64,000 nucleotides of DNA from NCBI GenBank assembly GCA_018268355.1, contig JAFDWR010000001.1, forward strand, positions 707,858 to 771,857, given 5' to 3'. Within the stretch, counting starts at the first letter, position 1. Each line of letters opens with the position of its first letter. The notes beneath the pieces were generated by a model, which did not search any database, was not told the origin of the DNA, and worked only from the letters and a program-made list of their open reading frames with translations. The position numbers were made by a program, and so were the translations under genes. Of this stretch, positions 8,816-17,671 are shown piece after piece. This DNA is from Armatimonadota bacterium. GTDB lineage: Bacteria; Armatimonadota; Fimbriimonadia; Fimbriimonadales; Fimbriimonadaceae.

Positions 8816-10083
8816 GCAAGCCTACAGCCGCACCCGATGCGGTGGTTGAATGGGGACCGAGTCAATCGACGGTCCTCAATTTGATGTCGCGTGACCGGAA
8901 GTTCGGTAACAGCCTCGCTGAAGCCTCGACGGTCCTCAACGGTCACCGAAATGTGGTCGGCGCGATCTCGCGCCGGGCAACCTTCATTCGCCAGATCCGC
9001 GTGCCGGACGCCCCGCGCGAAGAAGTCGCCAAGATCCTGGATCTCAAGCTCGACGACCTCTTCCCCGTCCCCGGCAGCGAGCTTGCCTACGACTTTCTGC
9101 TCACCGACGATCGGAACCTTGATGGTCGCCTCGCGATCGTCATCGCCGTCCGCGAGAGCGACCTCAATCAGTTCCACGACGAGGCCAAGACCCAAGGGCT
9201 GAAAGTCAGCCAGGTCCTCCCGGTTGCCCTGGGCAGCGAGGAAATCGCCCGCCAAAAGGGGATGCTGAATTGCGCGTTCGTCGAGCGTTCGGCAGAAGGC
9301 CTCGCGATTGACCTGATTCAAGGCGGACGCCTTTGCTACTCGCGCGTCGCTCCTTCCGGTCCGGGCACCGACGTGGAGGCAGAAGTCGCTCGCACGTTTG
9401 CCGCCGCCGGGATTGAGCGTGGTCCGATCATCGCGACCGAAGGCCTTCAGATCGACGGCCTCCCAGGCGCAACGACCACCCTCGAAGCCCTTGCCAAGGC
9501 GCGCACGACGATTGATCTTGAGCCACGGGCGGTCATCGAATCTCGCGAAAAGAGCCGCACCTCGGGCCGCGTTCGACTTTCTGGACTTCTCGTCGCCGGT
9601 GCTGCGCTCGTCGCTGCTTTCGTGGGCCTTGAGCGCTTTGACGCGATGTCCGCGATCCAGAAGGACGAGGCCAAGGAAAAGAAGGCTTACACGAGCGCGA
9701 AGACGATTCGTGACGGCATGAAGAAGAAGCTGGAACGCTCCAAGGCGGTCCAGATCGCCGTCGACCGTGGATTCCGGCCCGCCCAGCGCCTCACCGAGGT
9801 CCTCAGCGTGGTCACCCAAGTGACGCCATCCGACTGCTGGCTCACCGCAATCACCCTCGAGCGCGGACGCATCATGAACCTGCGCGGAACGTCGATGTCG
9901 AGCCAAAGTGTCGCCGCCTTCGTCCAGGCCCTCGCCGATAACAAGCGATTCCGCGACGCCAAGCTGACCTTTGCCAACAACGGCAAGATCGGCGACAAGG
10001 CGGTCGTCGAATTCGCAGTCTCTGCGATCCCGGTCGGCAACATCCCGCTTGTCGAAAAGACCAAGGGAGGCACCAAGAAGTGA
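8812..10083 (+). CDS. GspL-like protein: PilM-like domain fused to PilN-like segment
   Basis: 423 aa from TTG. Residues about 1-250 resemble the actin-like PilM/GspL cytoplasmic domain (an R-x-x-x-I-R-Q-I-R-V-P-D-A-P stretch, then D-D-L-F-P, an A-V-R-E-S-D-L-N-Q segment). A single membrane helix lies at about 252-275. Residues about 285-405 look like PilN: coiled region followed by L-T-E-V-L-S-V-V-T-Q-V-T-P, W-L-T-A-I-T-L-E and L-R-G-T-S-x-S-x-x-S-V-A-A-F-V-Q-A-L. This is the cytoplasm-TM-periplasm layout of GspL, which links the ATPase to the inner-membrane platform. The next gene is PilO-like, supporting the assignment. Stop and next start overlap (GTGA). Confidence 0.78.
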   Translation: MSKPTAAPDAVVEWGPSQSTVLNLMSRDRKFGNSLAEASTVLNGHRNVVGAISRRATFIRQIRVPDAPREEVAKILDLKLDDLFPVPGSELAYDFLLTDDRNLDGRLAIVIAVRESDLNQFHDEAKTQGLKVSQVLPVALGSEEIARQKGMLNCAFVERSAEGLAIDLIQGGRLCYSRVAPSGPGTDVEAEVARTFAAAGIERGPIIATEGLQIDGLPGATTTLEALAKARTTIDLEPRAVIESREKSRTSGRVRLSGLLVAGAALVAAFVGLERFDAMSAIQKDEAKEKKAYTSAKTIRDGMKKKLERSKAVQIAVDRGFRPAQRLTEVLSVVTQVTPSDCWLTAITLERGRIMNLRGTSMSSQSVAAFVQALADNKRFRDAKLTFANNGKIGDKAVVEFAVSAIPVGNIPLVEKTKGGTKK

Positions 10084-10688
10084 GAATCAACACCTCAACG
10101 CCCGCGGATCGACTCGCGAACGGTCTCACGCTCTTTGCGATGCTGCTAATCACCGCCACCGTCGTGGTTGTCTTCGCGGTGCCGAAGCCGTCTCGCCAGG
10201 TCGCCGCGACCACCCGCGAGCGCAACATCCGCGACCTCAAGATTGAAGCAAAAACGCTCAGCGAAGAGGTCAAGAAGGTGGACGGCGCGGTCGACTCCCT
10301 GGTTTGGAACGAGGGTCCCGAATCGGTCAGCCCGAAGGCACTCGACTTCGTGACAAAGGTCGCCGAGCGGAATCAGGTCAAGCTGATCTCCTTCCGCCCG
10401 CAAAAGAGCGACGTCACTGAAGGCCTCACCGTACTTCCCTTCCTCATGAACGTCGAAGGCAAGTTCGAAGCGGTCGCCCAATTTGCCCGGGACCTTGAAA
10501 CTTTCGAGAATCGACTCGCCGTAACACAGCTATCACTTGCGCTTGGCGAACAAGGCTCGGACAAGGTGGCTGCATCCATCGGCATCACGGCGTATCTGAA
10601 CACTCCGGAAGCCGCGCCCACTCCTTCTCCGTCGGCGACCCCCTCTCCGACCCCGTCTTCAACTCCATCTACTCCGACAACTCCCTAA
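10080..10688 (+). CDS. PilO/GspM-like inner-membrane alignment protein
   Basis: 202 aa from GTG, overlapping the GspL-like stop by 4 bases. One N-terminal membrane helix at about 16-34, a coiled segment (about 45-70), then a ferredoxin-like domain with V-L-P-F-L-M-N-V-E-G-K-F-E-A-V-A-Q-F at about 120-137, the conserved PilO beta-alpha unit. The last ~25 residues are almost pure Pro/Ser/Thr from a C-rich repetitive tract (about 10614-10686), probably a flexible periplasmic tail. PilO and GspM dimerise with PilN/GspL and connect platform to secretin-side proteins. Position directly after the PilN-like gene supports the call. Confidence 0.75.
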   Translation: MRINTSTPADRLANGLTLFAMLLITATVVVVFAVPKPSRQVAATTRERNIRDLKIEAKTLSEEVKKVDGAVDSLVWNEGPESVSPKALDFVTKVAERNQVKLISFRPQKSDVTEGLTVLPFLMNVEGKFEAVAQFARDLETFENRLAVTQLSLALGEQGSDKVAASIGITAYLNTPEAAPTPSPSATPSPTPSSTPSTPTTP

Positions 10689-10691
10689 GCC

Positions 10692-11333
10692 ATGGCTCAG
10701 AAACCCTTCTATAAGAATCCTGTCTATGTCGCTGGCATGCTGATCGGCGGTGTCGCCTTGTTCCTCCTCACCCAACCGCAAGAGGAGGTCAAGACGCGCC
10801 CGTCGACCAAGAAGCTGGCCCGCAAGGCAGACAAGAACTCGATCTTCATTGATCAGGACTACACGGCCAAGTTTGAATCCGTGGCCACTCCGGTTCGCAA
10901 CACCTTCAAGCCGCTGCTCACCAAGGATGCAGGCAAGAACTCGGTGGACGAAGGAAAGCCGAACGGCATTCCCCAAGGCCTCGCCGAAGGTGAAGCCAAC
11001 TGGATTTACACTGGCCTCGCGACGATCGACGGAAAGGCCCAAGCCCTCGTCGAGAACCCCACCACTGGAGATTCGGAATTTCTTGTCCGAGGACAGAAGT
11101 GGAAGTCGTGTACAGTGGTGGATATGAGTTCGGAATCGCTTGTGCTGCGAAGCCAAGATGGCGAGACTGTGACGATCTCGATCAACGGTGCGGAAAAGGC
11201 ACCGACGACGCAACCCGTGCAAAGGGCTGAACTCCCGCCCACCGACCAACGTCAGAACCTACGAGGCCGAATTGGCCGACAAAATGACCCGAATTCCTCT
11301 ACGGTGATGGAAGCACCAGGAGAAATGCCATGA
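10692..11333 (+). CDS. PilP/GspC-like secretin-connecting protein
   Basis: 213 aa, not recognised by a strict motif. One N-terminal membrane helix at about 9-27, an extended Lys/Pro-rich linker, an R-N-T-F-K-P-L motif near 70 (compare the R-N-P-F segment ahead of PilP and GspC homology regions), then a small beta domain at about 95-155 with W-I-Y-T-G, A-L-V-E-N-P-T-T-G and V-R-G-Q-K-W-K, typical of PilP/GspC HR domains that contact the secretin N0 domain. A proline-rich disordered tail follows. Gene order (after PilO, before secretin) is that of pilP in pilMNOPQ and supports the role. ATG 10692; the end overlaps gspD by 4 bases. Confidence 0.6.
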   Translation: MAQKPFYKNPVYVAGMLIGGVALFLLTQPQEEVKTRPSTKKLARKADKNSIFIDQDYTAKFESVATPVRNTFKPLLTKDAGKNSVDEGKPNGIPQGLAEGEANWIYTGLATIDGKAQALVENPTTGDSEFLVRGQKWKSCTVVDMSSESLVLRSQDGETVTISINGAEKAPTTQPVQRAELPPTDQRQNLRGRIGRQNDPNSSTVMEAPGEMP

Positions 11334-13795
11334 ACAAGAAGCTCATCGCTCTCGCCCTCGGCGCAGTCCTCTGCACGCCTGCTTTCGCTCAGTTCGATTG
11401 GGGCGGCGGATCGACCACGCCTCCAAAGCCGGCCTGGGAGGAATTCAAGCTCAACCCGAAGACCAAGCTGAAGCTGAACTTCCGCAACGCGAACGCGGAT
11501 GCGGTCATCACGCTGCTCAGCAAGACCTCGGGTGTCACCATCGTCAAGGATCCGTCGCTGAACTTCCCGCTCACCCTCACGAGCGCGAAGGAAGTTTCGC
11601 TCAAGGATGCCTTCTCAATCCTCAACGCCACGCTTTCGCTCAAGAACTATGAGATGGTGAAGGAGAATAACCTCCTCATCATCCGGCAGAAGCAGAACCG
11701 AGACCAGGGTCGTGGCGGCGGTATGCCCAGCTTCGACCCGAACATGATCGCGTCGATGTTCCCGCAGGCGAACCTCAAGGTCTATCCGATCAGCTATGCC
11801 AACGCGAGTCAGCTCGCCCGCGTGGTCAACGAAGTCTTCCAGTCGCAGCAGGACCCGCTCAGCATGCTCTCCCAGATGATGGGTGGCATGGGTGGCGGCA
11901 ACCGATTTGGCGGCGGCAACCAAGGTGGTCGCGGTGGAAATCGCTTCAGCGGTTTCGGCGGCATGTCCGGCATGATGGGCATGGGCCGCGGTGGCTCCTC
12001 GGTGCGCGCTTCCAGCGACGACTTCTCGAACTCGGTGATCGTCAATGCTCCGGACCGTGAGCAGGGCCAGGTTGAGCGGCTGATCAAGCAGCTCGACAAG
12101 CAGACCGATGACGTCCTCAAGTCTGAGGTCTATAAGCTCGAGTTCGCCTCCAGCGACGACCTTGTCACCGTCATCCAGAACGTTCTGAACGCCAACGCCC
12201 CGCGAGGTCGAGGCGGCGCAAACACCCAGCAGCAGCAGGGCTTTGGAGCTTTCCTGAGCGCGGTGCGCGGCCAGACCGCCGGTAGCGGAACGGTCACCAG
12301 CGACCCGCGAACGAACTCGCTGATCATTAGCGCAACCGCTGACAATCAGAAGATCATTGCCAAGGTCGTCAAGGACCTCGACACCGAGGTGAAGGTTGAG
12401 AACACCGCGATGGTGTTGACGCTCAACAATGCGCGCGCCGACCAGCTCGCGACGCTGCTTCAGCAGACCTTTGGTAGCCGAACCGGAACCAACGGCCAAA
12501 ACCGCTTTGGTGGTGGCACGAACACCCAAACCCAGCGTCGAACCACGACCAACAACAATAACAACAACCGACTCCAGGGTCCGAACGGCAGCATCGGCAA
12601 CGGTGCAGTCGCGCAGAACACGATGGATGCCGATGGCAAGGCGCTGAGCCTCGCCCTCGATGATCCGGGTGCCGACGAGAGCTCGCTGATGACCCAGATC
12701 GGCGTCCAACAGGGCGGCGGCTTCCGAGGACTCTTCGGACAGCAGGGCGGTCAGCGCAACAACAATGCGCCGATCGGTCGCGATGCCAACGGCCGACTCG
12801 TGAACATTCGTGACCTCACGAACCAGATCACGGTCATCCCTGACATCAACACGAACTCGCTCATCATCGTGGCGAACCCGGACAACGCGGACCTTCTCCG
12901 ACAAATCGTCGGCCAGCTCGACCGCATCCCGGAACAGGTCATGATCGAGACGATCATCGTCGAAGCCTCGCTCGATTCGACTGATCGACTCGGCGTGGAA
13001 TGGACGCTGACCTCACCGAAGACGCTCGGTCAGCCGGGCACTTCGACCGGCAACCAGAACTTTGGCCTCGGTGCCGCAAGTCCCGCGCTCGATGGCTTCC
13101 GCTACACGCTGAGCAGCAAGTCGATCAACGCCTTTGTGAACGCGATCCAGACGAACACGAAGTTCAACGTCCTCAGCACGCCGAAGATCTTCACCTCGAA
13201 CAACATCGAGGCCGAGATCAACATCAGCCAGAGCGTTCCGTACGTTCTCAACTCGCGACAGGACGTCAACGGCAACTTCACCTTCAACTATGCGTTCCTC
13301 GACGTCGGCATCATCCTCAACGTGACGCCGCGAATCACGTCGAACGGCTACGTGACGATGGACGTTTCGCAGACCGCGAACGACCTGCAAGGCTACACCT
13401 CGTTCAACGCTCCGATCGTCAATCAGCGACAGGCTTCGACGACGGTCAGCGTGAAGGACGGCGAGACGGTGGTTCTCGGGGGCATCATCCGCCAGAACAT
13501 CACCTCGACGGTGAAGAAGATTCCGATCCTGGGCGATATTCCGCTCCTCGGCAACCTCTTCAAGTCGAACAGCACGACGAAGGGCAAGACCGAACTGCTC
13601 GTCTTCCTCACCCCGCGCGTGGTGCGCTCGCCCGAAGAAGCGGCTCGACTCCGAGATATCGAAGTCAAGAAGCTCAGCCCTGGCAGCCAAGACAAAGTGA
13701 ACAAGGAGATTCCGCCCAAGCCCAAGCCGAAGCCGGATCCCGACAAGCCAACTGATCGAGATAAGATCCCGCCCGTGAAAACGGGAGGCAAGTAA
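11330..13795 (+). CDS. gspD: Outer-membrane secretin GspD (PulD/PilQ family)
   Basis: 821 aa. Signal peptide of about 20 residues ending A-F-A. An N0/STN-like domain (about 40-115) is followed by three N1-type repeats, recognisable by V-x-x-L-x-x-x-D paired with an N-S-L/V-I-I-x-A strand (near 235, 325 and 510). The secretin core (about 530-770) contains V-M-I-E-T-I-I-V-E-A-S-L, V-P-Y-V-L-N-S, an L-N-V-T-P-R-I strand and V-L-G-G-I-I-R-Q near the gate, ending I-P-I-L-G-D-I-P-L-L-G-N-L-F. Between the N-domains are long Gly/Met-rich (about 180-225) and Gln/Asn-rich (about 290-305, 385-420) inserts. The tail is Pro/Lys-rich. It forms the outer-membrane channel. No separate pilotin is seen. Confidence 0.93.
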   Translation: MNKKLIALALGAVLCTPAFAQFDWGGGSTTPPKPAWEEFKLNPKTKLKLNFRNANADAVITLLSKTSGVTIVKDPSLNFPLTLTSAKEVSLKDAFSILNATLSLKNYEMVKENNLLIIRQKQNRDQGRGGGMPSFDPNMIASMFPQANLKVYPISYANASQLARVVNEVFQSQQDPLSMLSQMMGGMGGGNRFGGGNQGGRGGNRFSGFGGMSGMMGMGRGGSSVRASSDDFSNSVIVNAPDREQGQVERLIKQLDKQTDDVLKSEVYKLEFASSDDLVTVIQNVLNANAPRGRGGANTQQQQGFGAFLSAVRGQTAGSGTVTSDPRTNSLIISATADNQKIIAKVVKDLDTEVKVENTAMVLTLNNARADQLATLLQQTFGSRTGTNGQNRFGGGTNTQTQRRTTTNNNNNNRLQGPNGSIGNGAVAQNTMDADGKALSLALDDPGADESSLMTQIGVQQGGGFRGLFGQQGGQRNNNAPIGRDANGRLVNIRDLTNQITVIPDINTNSLIIVANPDNADLLRQIVGQLDRIPEQVMIETIIVEASLDSTDRLGVEWTLTSPKTLGQPGTSTGNQNFGLGAASPALDGFRYTLSSKSINAFVNAIQTNTKFNVLSTPKIFTSNNIEAEINISQSVPYVLNSRQDVNGNFTFNYAFLDVGIILNVTPRITSNGYVTMDVSQTANDLQGYTSFNAPIVNQRQASTTVSVKDGETVVLGGIIRQNITSTVKKIPILGDIPLLGNLFKSNSTTKGKTELLVFLTPRVVRSPEEAARLRDIEVKKLSPGSQDKVNKEIPPKPKPKPDPDKPTDRDKIPPVKTGGK

Positions 13796-13813
13796 TCCTC
13801 TAGGACAAAGAAA

Positions 13814-14473
13814 ATGAAATCACTTCGAACCCTACTCCTGGGCATCTTCGTCGCCGCGTCGACGGTGGTTGCCCTCGCCCAAGGCGGCGGCATGCGAATG
13901 ATGGGCGGACAAGGCGGCGGTAGTCCGCTCATGCTCCTCCAGCGCAACGACGTCAAGAAAGACCTCGCCCTCACGGACGACCAGATCAGCAAGCTCGAAT
14001 CTCTCCAGCAGAAGATGATGGAAGAGATGCGCAGCATGTTCCAGGGCGGCGGCGGTGGCGATCGCGAAGCCATGCGCAAGAAGATGACCGAGATGATGAC
14101 CGCGATGGAGAAGGAAGCCAACGGCATCCTCGACGCCAAGCAGCAGGGTCGTCTCAAGGAGATTCACCTTCAGTTCCTCGGCAACCGAGCGATCAGCACG
14201 CCGGCCTACCAGAAGGAGCTCAAGGTCACCGACGCTCAGCTCGCCAAGATCAAGGAACTCAACGACAAGAGCCGCGAAGCCATGTCGTCGATCCGCGAGA
14301 AGATGCAGAGCGGCGAGATCACCCGTGAAGAACTCATGGAGATCATGAAGAAGAACAACGAAGCCATGGACAAGGAGCTCGGCAAGATCATGACCGATGA
14401 GCAGAAGGCCCTCCTGACCAAGATGCAGGGTCGCAAGTTCGAGCGCGATCCGGACGAAGGCGGCGGCAACTAA
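13814..14473 (+). CDS. Spy/CpxP-like periplasmic protein
   Basis: 219 aa. Signal peptide of about 22 residues ending V-A-L-A, then Gly/Met-rich start and two copies of an L-T-x-x-Q-type helix (L-A-L-T-D-D-Q-I-S-K-L at about 54-64 and K-V-T-D-A-Q-L-A-K-I near 138-147). The rest is highly helical and charged (Met, Lys, Glu). This is the layout of Spy/CpxP/ZraP-type all-helical periplasmic chaperones or sensors. It sits 18 bases after the secretin stop, ahead of the operon terminator, so it is likely co-transcribed with the secretion genes; a role in protecting exported clients is an inference. Stop codon overlaps the convergent oxidoreductase gene. Confidence 0.68.
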   Translation: MKSLRTLLLGIFVAASTVVALAQGGGMRMMGGQGGGSPLMLLQRNDVKKDLALTDDQISKLESLQQKMMEEMRSMFQGGGGGDREAMRKKMTEMMTAMEKEANGILDAKQQGRLKEIHLQFLGNRAISTPAYQKELKVTDAQLAKIKELNDKSREAMSSIREKMQSGEITREELMEIMKKNNEAMDKELGKIMTDEQKALLTKMQGRKFERDPDEGGGN

Positions 14474-15516
14474 GCCTTCGCTGACTTACCGCCTCTCGGA
14501 GCCTTCGGCTTCGGGAGGCTTTTTCTTTGCCTGATCGCGGCTTCGGTTGCGGCAATCGCCAGTTGGGTCGCGGCGAGGCCGTCTTGGCCGGTGGCGAGGT
14601 CGCCCTGTTCGCCCGTCTCAATCGCGCGCCAGAGCGCGCGCGCCATCCCTTCAAAGTTCTTCTCGCTTGCGCCCGGGCGTCGCACGGTTCCCTGCCCGGT
14701 GCGCGCCTCAAGGACATAGCCGTTGCGATTGTAGTGGAGGATGCCGCCATCGCCGACAAGGTCATAGGTGAAGATCGGCGCGACGTCCTTTGAGGTGTGG
14801 CCAAAGGTGAAACTGGTCTCCACCGACGTCAGCGAGCCATCTGCGCCGCGGAAATGGCCGTAAACGTGGTCGGGGGCGTCAAACGTGCTCACCCAGCCGC
14901 CTGCTGCGCTCTCCAAGGTCAGCTCTGTGCCGAGCCACCAACGCGCAAGGTCAATCTGGTGGACGCCGCAATCGACAAGCGGTCCGCCCTCGAGCATACG
15001 GCCCACCCAACGCGGGGATCGCTCCCAAACTCCTGGGCTCGACTCAAACCACTCGCCGTGTAGGTCCCAATCGTAGATGAGGCGCAGGGCGTGGACCTTC
15101 CCCACGATGCCTTCCTTCACCCAATCTCGGATTTGCATGGCGACTGGGCTGAACCGGTACACAAAGCCCACCATGAGGAGGGTCTTTGCCTCCGCCATCG
15201 CGCGGATCATGCGCCCGCCTGCCTCGACCGAGTCGGCGAGGGGCTTTTCACAAAGGACGGGGATCTTCCGCTCGGCGGCGGCAAGGACGGCCGCCTCGTG
15301 GGCAGCGGGAGGCGACGCGATGACAAGGACGTCGGACTTGGCGTCGAGCAGCCCCTCGAGGGTCTCAAAGCCGGGGCAACCGATGTCGGTCGCCGTGCGC
15401 TCGCGACGGACTGCGTCGGGATCAAAGACGCCCGCAAAGCCAAAGCCGGCTTGGAGAAGGGCGGGCACATGCCCAAAGTGGGCCACGTCACCCGCACCGA
15501 CCAAGCCAACTTTCAT
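14470..15516 (-). CDS. Gfo/Idh/MocA-family oxidoreductase
   Basis: 348 aa from ATG 15516. N-terminal Rossmann fold with G-L-V-G-A-G-D at residues 4-10 and the family's V-L-C-E-K-P-L-A motif near 92-99, whose lysine is catalytic. The C-terminal domain has D-C-G-V-H-Q-I-D (about 178-185), the conserved G-x-H-x-x-D of the substrate site. These enzymes oxidise or reduce hydroxyl groups of sugars or inositols with NAD(P). The reading frame stays open further upstream, but that part lies in another gene and is rejected. The Lys-rich C-terminus is encoded by the neighbour's terminator hairpin. A lipoprotein gene ends 1 base upstream. Confidence 0.88.
   Translation of the reverse strand: MKVGLVGAGDVAHFGHVPALLQAGFGFAGVFDPDAVRRERTATDIGCPGFETLEGLLDAKSDVLVIASPPAAHEAAVLAAAERKIPVLCEKPLADSVEAGGRMIRAMAEAKTLLMVGFVYRFSPVAMQIRDWVKEGIVGKVHALRLIYDWDLHGEWFESSPGVWERSPRWVGRMLEGGPLVDCGVHQIDLARWWLGTELTLESAAGGWVSTFDAPDHVYGHFRGADGSLTSVETSFTFGHTSKDVAPIFTYDLVGDGGILHYNRNGYVLEARTGQGTVRRPGASEKNFEGMARALWRAIETGEQGDLATGQDGLAATQLAIAATEAAIRQRKSLPKPKAPRGGKSAKA
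14491..14527 (+). terminator. Intrinsic terminator of the secretion operon
   Basis: A 13-bp stem (14491-14503 with 14507-14519, two G-T wobbles) with a TTC loop, followed by TTTTTCTTT. It lies 18 bases after the Spy-like stop and entirely inside the 3' coding end of the convergent oxidoreductase gene. Confidence 0.85.
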
Positions 15517-15517
15517 G

Positions 15518-15847
15518 TTAGTTGGGCTGATTCTTCGTTTCTGCGCCCTTCGTTGGCTCAGCAGGAGCGTTCGTCGAAGGCATCTCGACGCGCTCGCCCA
15601 TCGCCTTCTGGCCATTGGGCGTTGTGACGCGAGGATCGACCGACTTCGAGTCGGTGGCATACGAAGTGCGCGACTTGATGCCGCCCGTCGCACCGGCGAA
15701 GCCGCCGAAGCTGTAGGGGTCGCCGTTGCCGGGAGCCGCCGCGTTCTTGGTCGTCGCCGAATAGTAGCTGTCGATCGACTTGGGCGCGCCGCAACCGACA
15801 AGAGCGATGGCCGCGAGGCTAAGGATGAGAAGGTTGGTGTTCTTCAT
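15518..15847 (-). CDS. Small lipoprotein of unknown function
   Basis: 109 aa. Type II signal peptide with lipobox L-V-G-C, acylated Cys at residue 19. The mature part is short, low in hydrophobic residues, Ser/Thr/Gly/Pro-rich and probably disordered (Y-S-F-G-G-F-A-G near the middle, T-T-P-N-G-Q-K later). No known domain is recognised. It is sandwiched between two Gfo/Idh/MocA genes with 1-base and 3-base gaps, so all three are probably one transcript. Confidence 0.75.
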   Translation of the reverse strand: MKNTNLLILSLAAIALVGCGAPKSIDSYYSATTKNAAAPGNGDPYSFGGFAGATGGIKSRTSYATDSKSVDPRVTTPNGQKAMGERVEMPSTNAPAEPTKGAETKNQPN

Positions 15848-15850
15848 GGC

Positions 15851-16924
15851 TTAAAAGGTCACGTCGATGGGCTCTTCTCGCCCAGTTTCACTACTACGAT
15901 AAATCGCGTCAAAGATGGCATTGAGGATCAGGCCGTTCTCGCCCGGCACCGGTGAAGGTCCGCCGGTTTCGATCGCCTTGAGGAACGCATCCACCTCTGC
16001 CAGATAAGGATTATCCACCCGCGGGATGTTGGCCGGTCGCTCGTCGAACAGCTGCTTCTCGCGCTCAGAGTAAAGGACGATGGGTTCGTCGCCCGAGGAT
16101 CGGATGATCGCGCCCGATTTCGTGCCCATGAGCTGGCTGGTCAGGGGTTGGTCGGCGATATTCGCCATGAACGAGCTCTCCAGCACCACGGTCGCGCCAT
16201 TCTCAAATTTCACAAGGGCAACGGCGAAGTCCTCGACGGTGAACTTCGACCGGTCGTAGTCGCCAAAGCCGTTGTAGATGTCCGGGTTCTTGCCCAAGTG
16301 GTCATAGGTCGAGCCGAGGGCCATCACCGGCTTCGGATAACCCATCAGAAAGAGCGTGAGGTCGAGGATGTGGACGCCGATATCGATGAGCGGTCCACCG
16401 CCCTGCTTCTCCTTGTCGATGAAGACGCCCCAGCCGGGCACGCCACGACGACGCAGGGCCTGCGCACGGGCGTAATAGACGTCACCCATCTGACCGGAGT
16501 CGATGTAGCTCTTCAGGAACCGCGCTGGGCCGGTAAACCGCTGCTGGAGGCCGACCTGGAGGATCTTGCCGCTATCGCGGGCGGCGGCGCACATTTGGCG
16601 GCACTCGTCGGCGTTCATGCCGAGCGGCTTTTCGCACAGCACGTGCTTCCCTGCCTTCAGCGCGGCGACGGTCGGGTCGAGGTGAAACTTGTTAGGGGTG
16701 GCGACGCTCACCGCATCGATCGCGGGGTTGGCGAGGAGCTCGCGGTAGTCGGTCGTGACGTTCTCAACGCCAAATTCAGCGGCAGCCGACCGCGCGACGT
16801 CTTCGTTCACGTCGCAGACCTGGACGATCTCACAGCGATCGGGCAAGGCCGCATAGCTCTTCATGTGGCAACCACGGGCGATTCCGCCGCTGCCAATGAT
16901 TCCAATGCCGAGCTTCTTACTCAT
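15851..16924 (-). CDS. Gfo/Idh/MocA-family oxidoreductase
   Basis: 357 aa. ATG 16924 gives a start M-S-K-K-L-G-I-G-I-I-G-S-G-G-I with the dinucleotide loop at once; the longer open frame would run into terC. V-L-C-E-K-P-L-G-M-N near 96-105 supplies the catalytic Lys, and D-I-G-V-H-I-L-D-L the substrate-site His/Asp. The W-G-V-F-I-D-K-E-K-Q-G-G-G stretch ahead of it is common in family members acting on sugar-like substrates. Substrate unknown. Its start overlaps the terC stop by 8 bases; a lipoprotein and a second family member follow. Confidence 0.88.
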   Translation of the reverse strand: MSKKLGIGIIGSGGIARGCHMKSYAALPDRCEIVQVCDVNEDVARSAAAEFGVENVTTDYRELLANPAIDAVSVATPNKFHLDPTVAALKAGKHVLCEKPLGMNADECRQMCAAARDSGKILQVGLQQRFTGPARFLKSYIDSGQMGDVYYARAQALRRRGVPGWGVFIDKEKQGGGPLIDIGVHILDLTLFLMGYPKPVMALGSTYDHLGKNPDIYNGFGDYDRSKFTVEDFAVALVKFENGATVVLESSFMANIADQPLTSQLMGTKSGAIIRSSGDEPIVLYSEREKQLFDERPANIPRVDNPYLAEVDAFLKAIETGGPSPVPGENGLILNAIFDAIYRSSETGREEPIDVTF

Positions 16925-17663
16925 CCTTCGGTGAAGGATACTCCGGCTGCGGCTTTGCTTGCCCCACCCGGGCAAGGATGAATCCAACGAGGATGATCAA
17001 TCCCATGCCGATCCAGAAGACCGTCTGGCTCATTTCGGGGACGTGGAGCCCGAACGGCGGCTCACCTGAGTTCTTCTCATAGGAGTGCGCGCTCAGGAAG
17101 AGGAGCTTTACGCCCACCCAGCCGACGATCGCATAGGCGATGGCATCGAGCATCGGATACTTTTGCATCAAGGCCACAAACCACTGGGCAACGAACCGAA
17201 GCAGGATCACGCCGACCATCGCACCGGCAAAAACCACCCAGACCTTGTCGCTACGGCCGCTGACAAAGGCCACCCCCGCGAGCACGGAGTCAATCGCAAA
17301 AGCGATGTCCATGATCTCGACCGTGATGACCGTTCGCCAGAACGACTTCCCCGAGACGTCCTTGTGGGTGCCTTCCCCGCCGCTGGAGATGAAGTGCTTG
17401 GTGGTAAGGAAGATGAGATAGCCCGCGCCGATGAGCTGGAGCCACCAGAGCTTCAGCACGTAAGCGGCGCAGAGAATCGCGACGAGCCTGAAGAAGAACG
17501 CACCGATGAGGCCGTAGCGAAGGGCTTTGCCCTGTTGCTCGGGCGGAAGGTGCCGTACAAGCAGTGCGAGAACGAGCGCGTTATCCCCCGAAAGCAGCCC
17601 CTCCAGCGCAATGAGCACGAGGATTCCGGAGAGGTCATGAAGGTCGAGGGTTTGTCCGAACAT
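16917..17663 (-). CDS. TerC/YkoY-family integral membrane protein
   Basis: 248 aa from ATG 17663. About seven membrane helices. The two conserved acidic motifs of the TerC family are present: E-G-L-L-S-G-D-N-A-L-V near residues 18-28 and V-E-I-M-D-I-A-F-A-I-D-S-V near 114-126. TerC-type proteins are implicated in metal (notably manganese) efflux, metalation of exported proteins, or tellurite resistance. No yybP-ykoY-type leader fits into the 58-base gap to the divergent zinc-ribbon gene. Its stop overlaps the following oxidoreductase gene. Confidence 0.88.
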   Translation of the reverse strand: MFGQTLDLHDLSGILVLIALEGLLSGDNALVLALLVRHLPPEQQGKALRYGLIGAFFFRLVAILCAAYVLKLWWLQLIGAGYLIFLTTKHFISSGGEGTHKDVSGKSFWRTVITVEIMDIAFAIDSVLAGVAFVSGRSDKVWVVFAGAMVGVILLRFVAQWFVALMQKYPMLDAIAYAIVGWVGVKLLFLSAHSYEKNSGEPPFGLHVPEMSQTVFWIGMGLIILVGFILARVGQAKPQPEYPSPKDE

Positions 17664-17671
17664 ATTTTGGG

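Noticed and set aside
8581-9906. 441-codon minus-strand frame opposite gspK/GspL-like genes
   Set aside because: Spans two genes antisense and has no domain or ribosome site.
10614-10686. Pro/Ser/Thr repeat tract as a separate repeat element
   Set aside because: It is in frame and forms the tail of the PilO-like protein; simple codon repetition, not a mobile or regulatory repeat.
11615-12904. 429-codon minus-strand frame opposite gspD
   Set aside because: Antisense shadow; the secretin repeats on the plus strand are clear.
15517-15801. N-terminal extension of the oxidoreductase frame
   Set aside because: The extension lies in the lipoprotein gene and lacks Rossmann features; ATG 15516 gives the exact family start.
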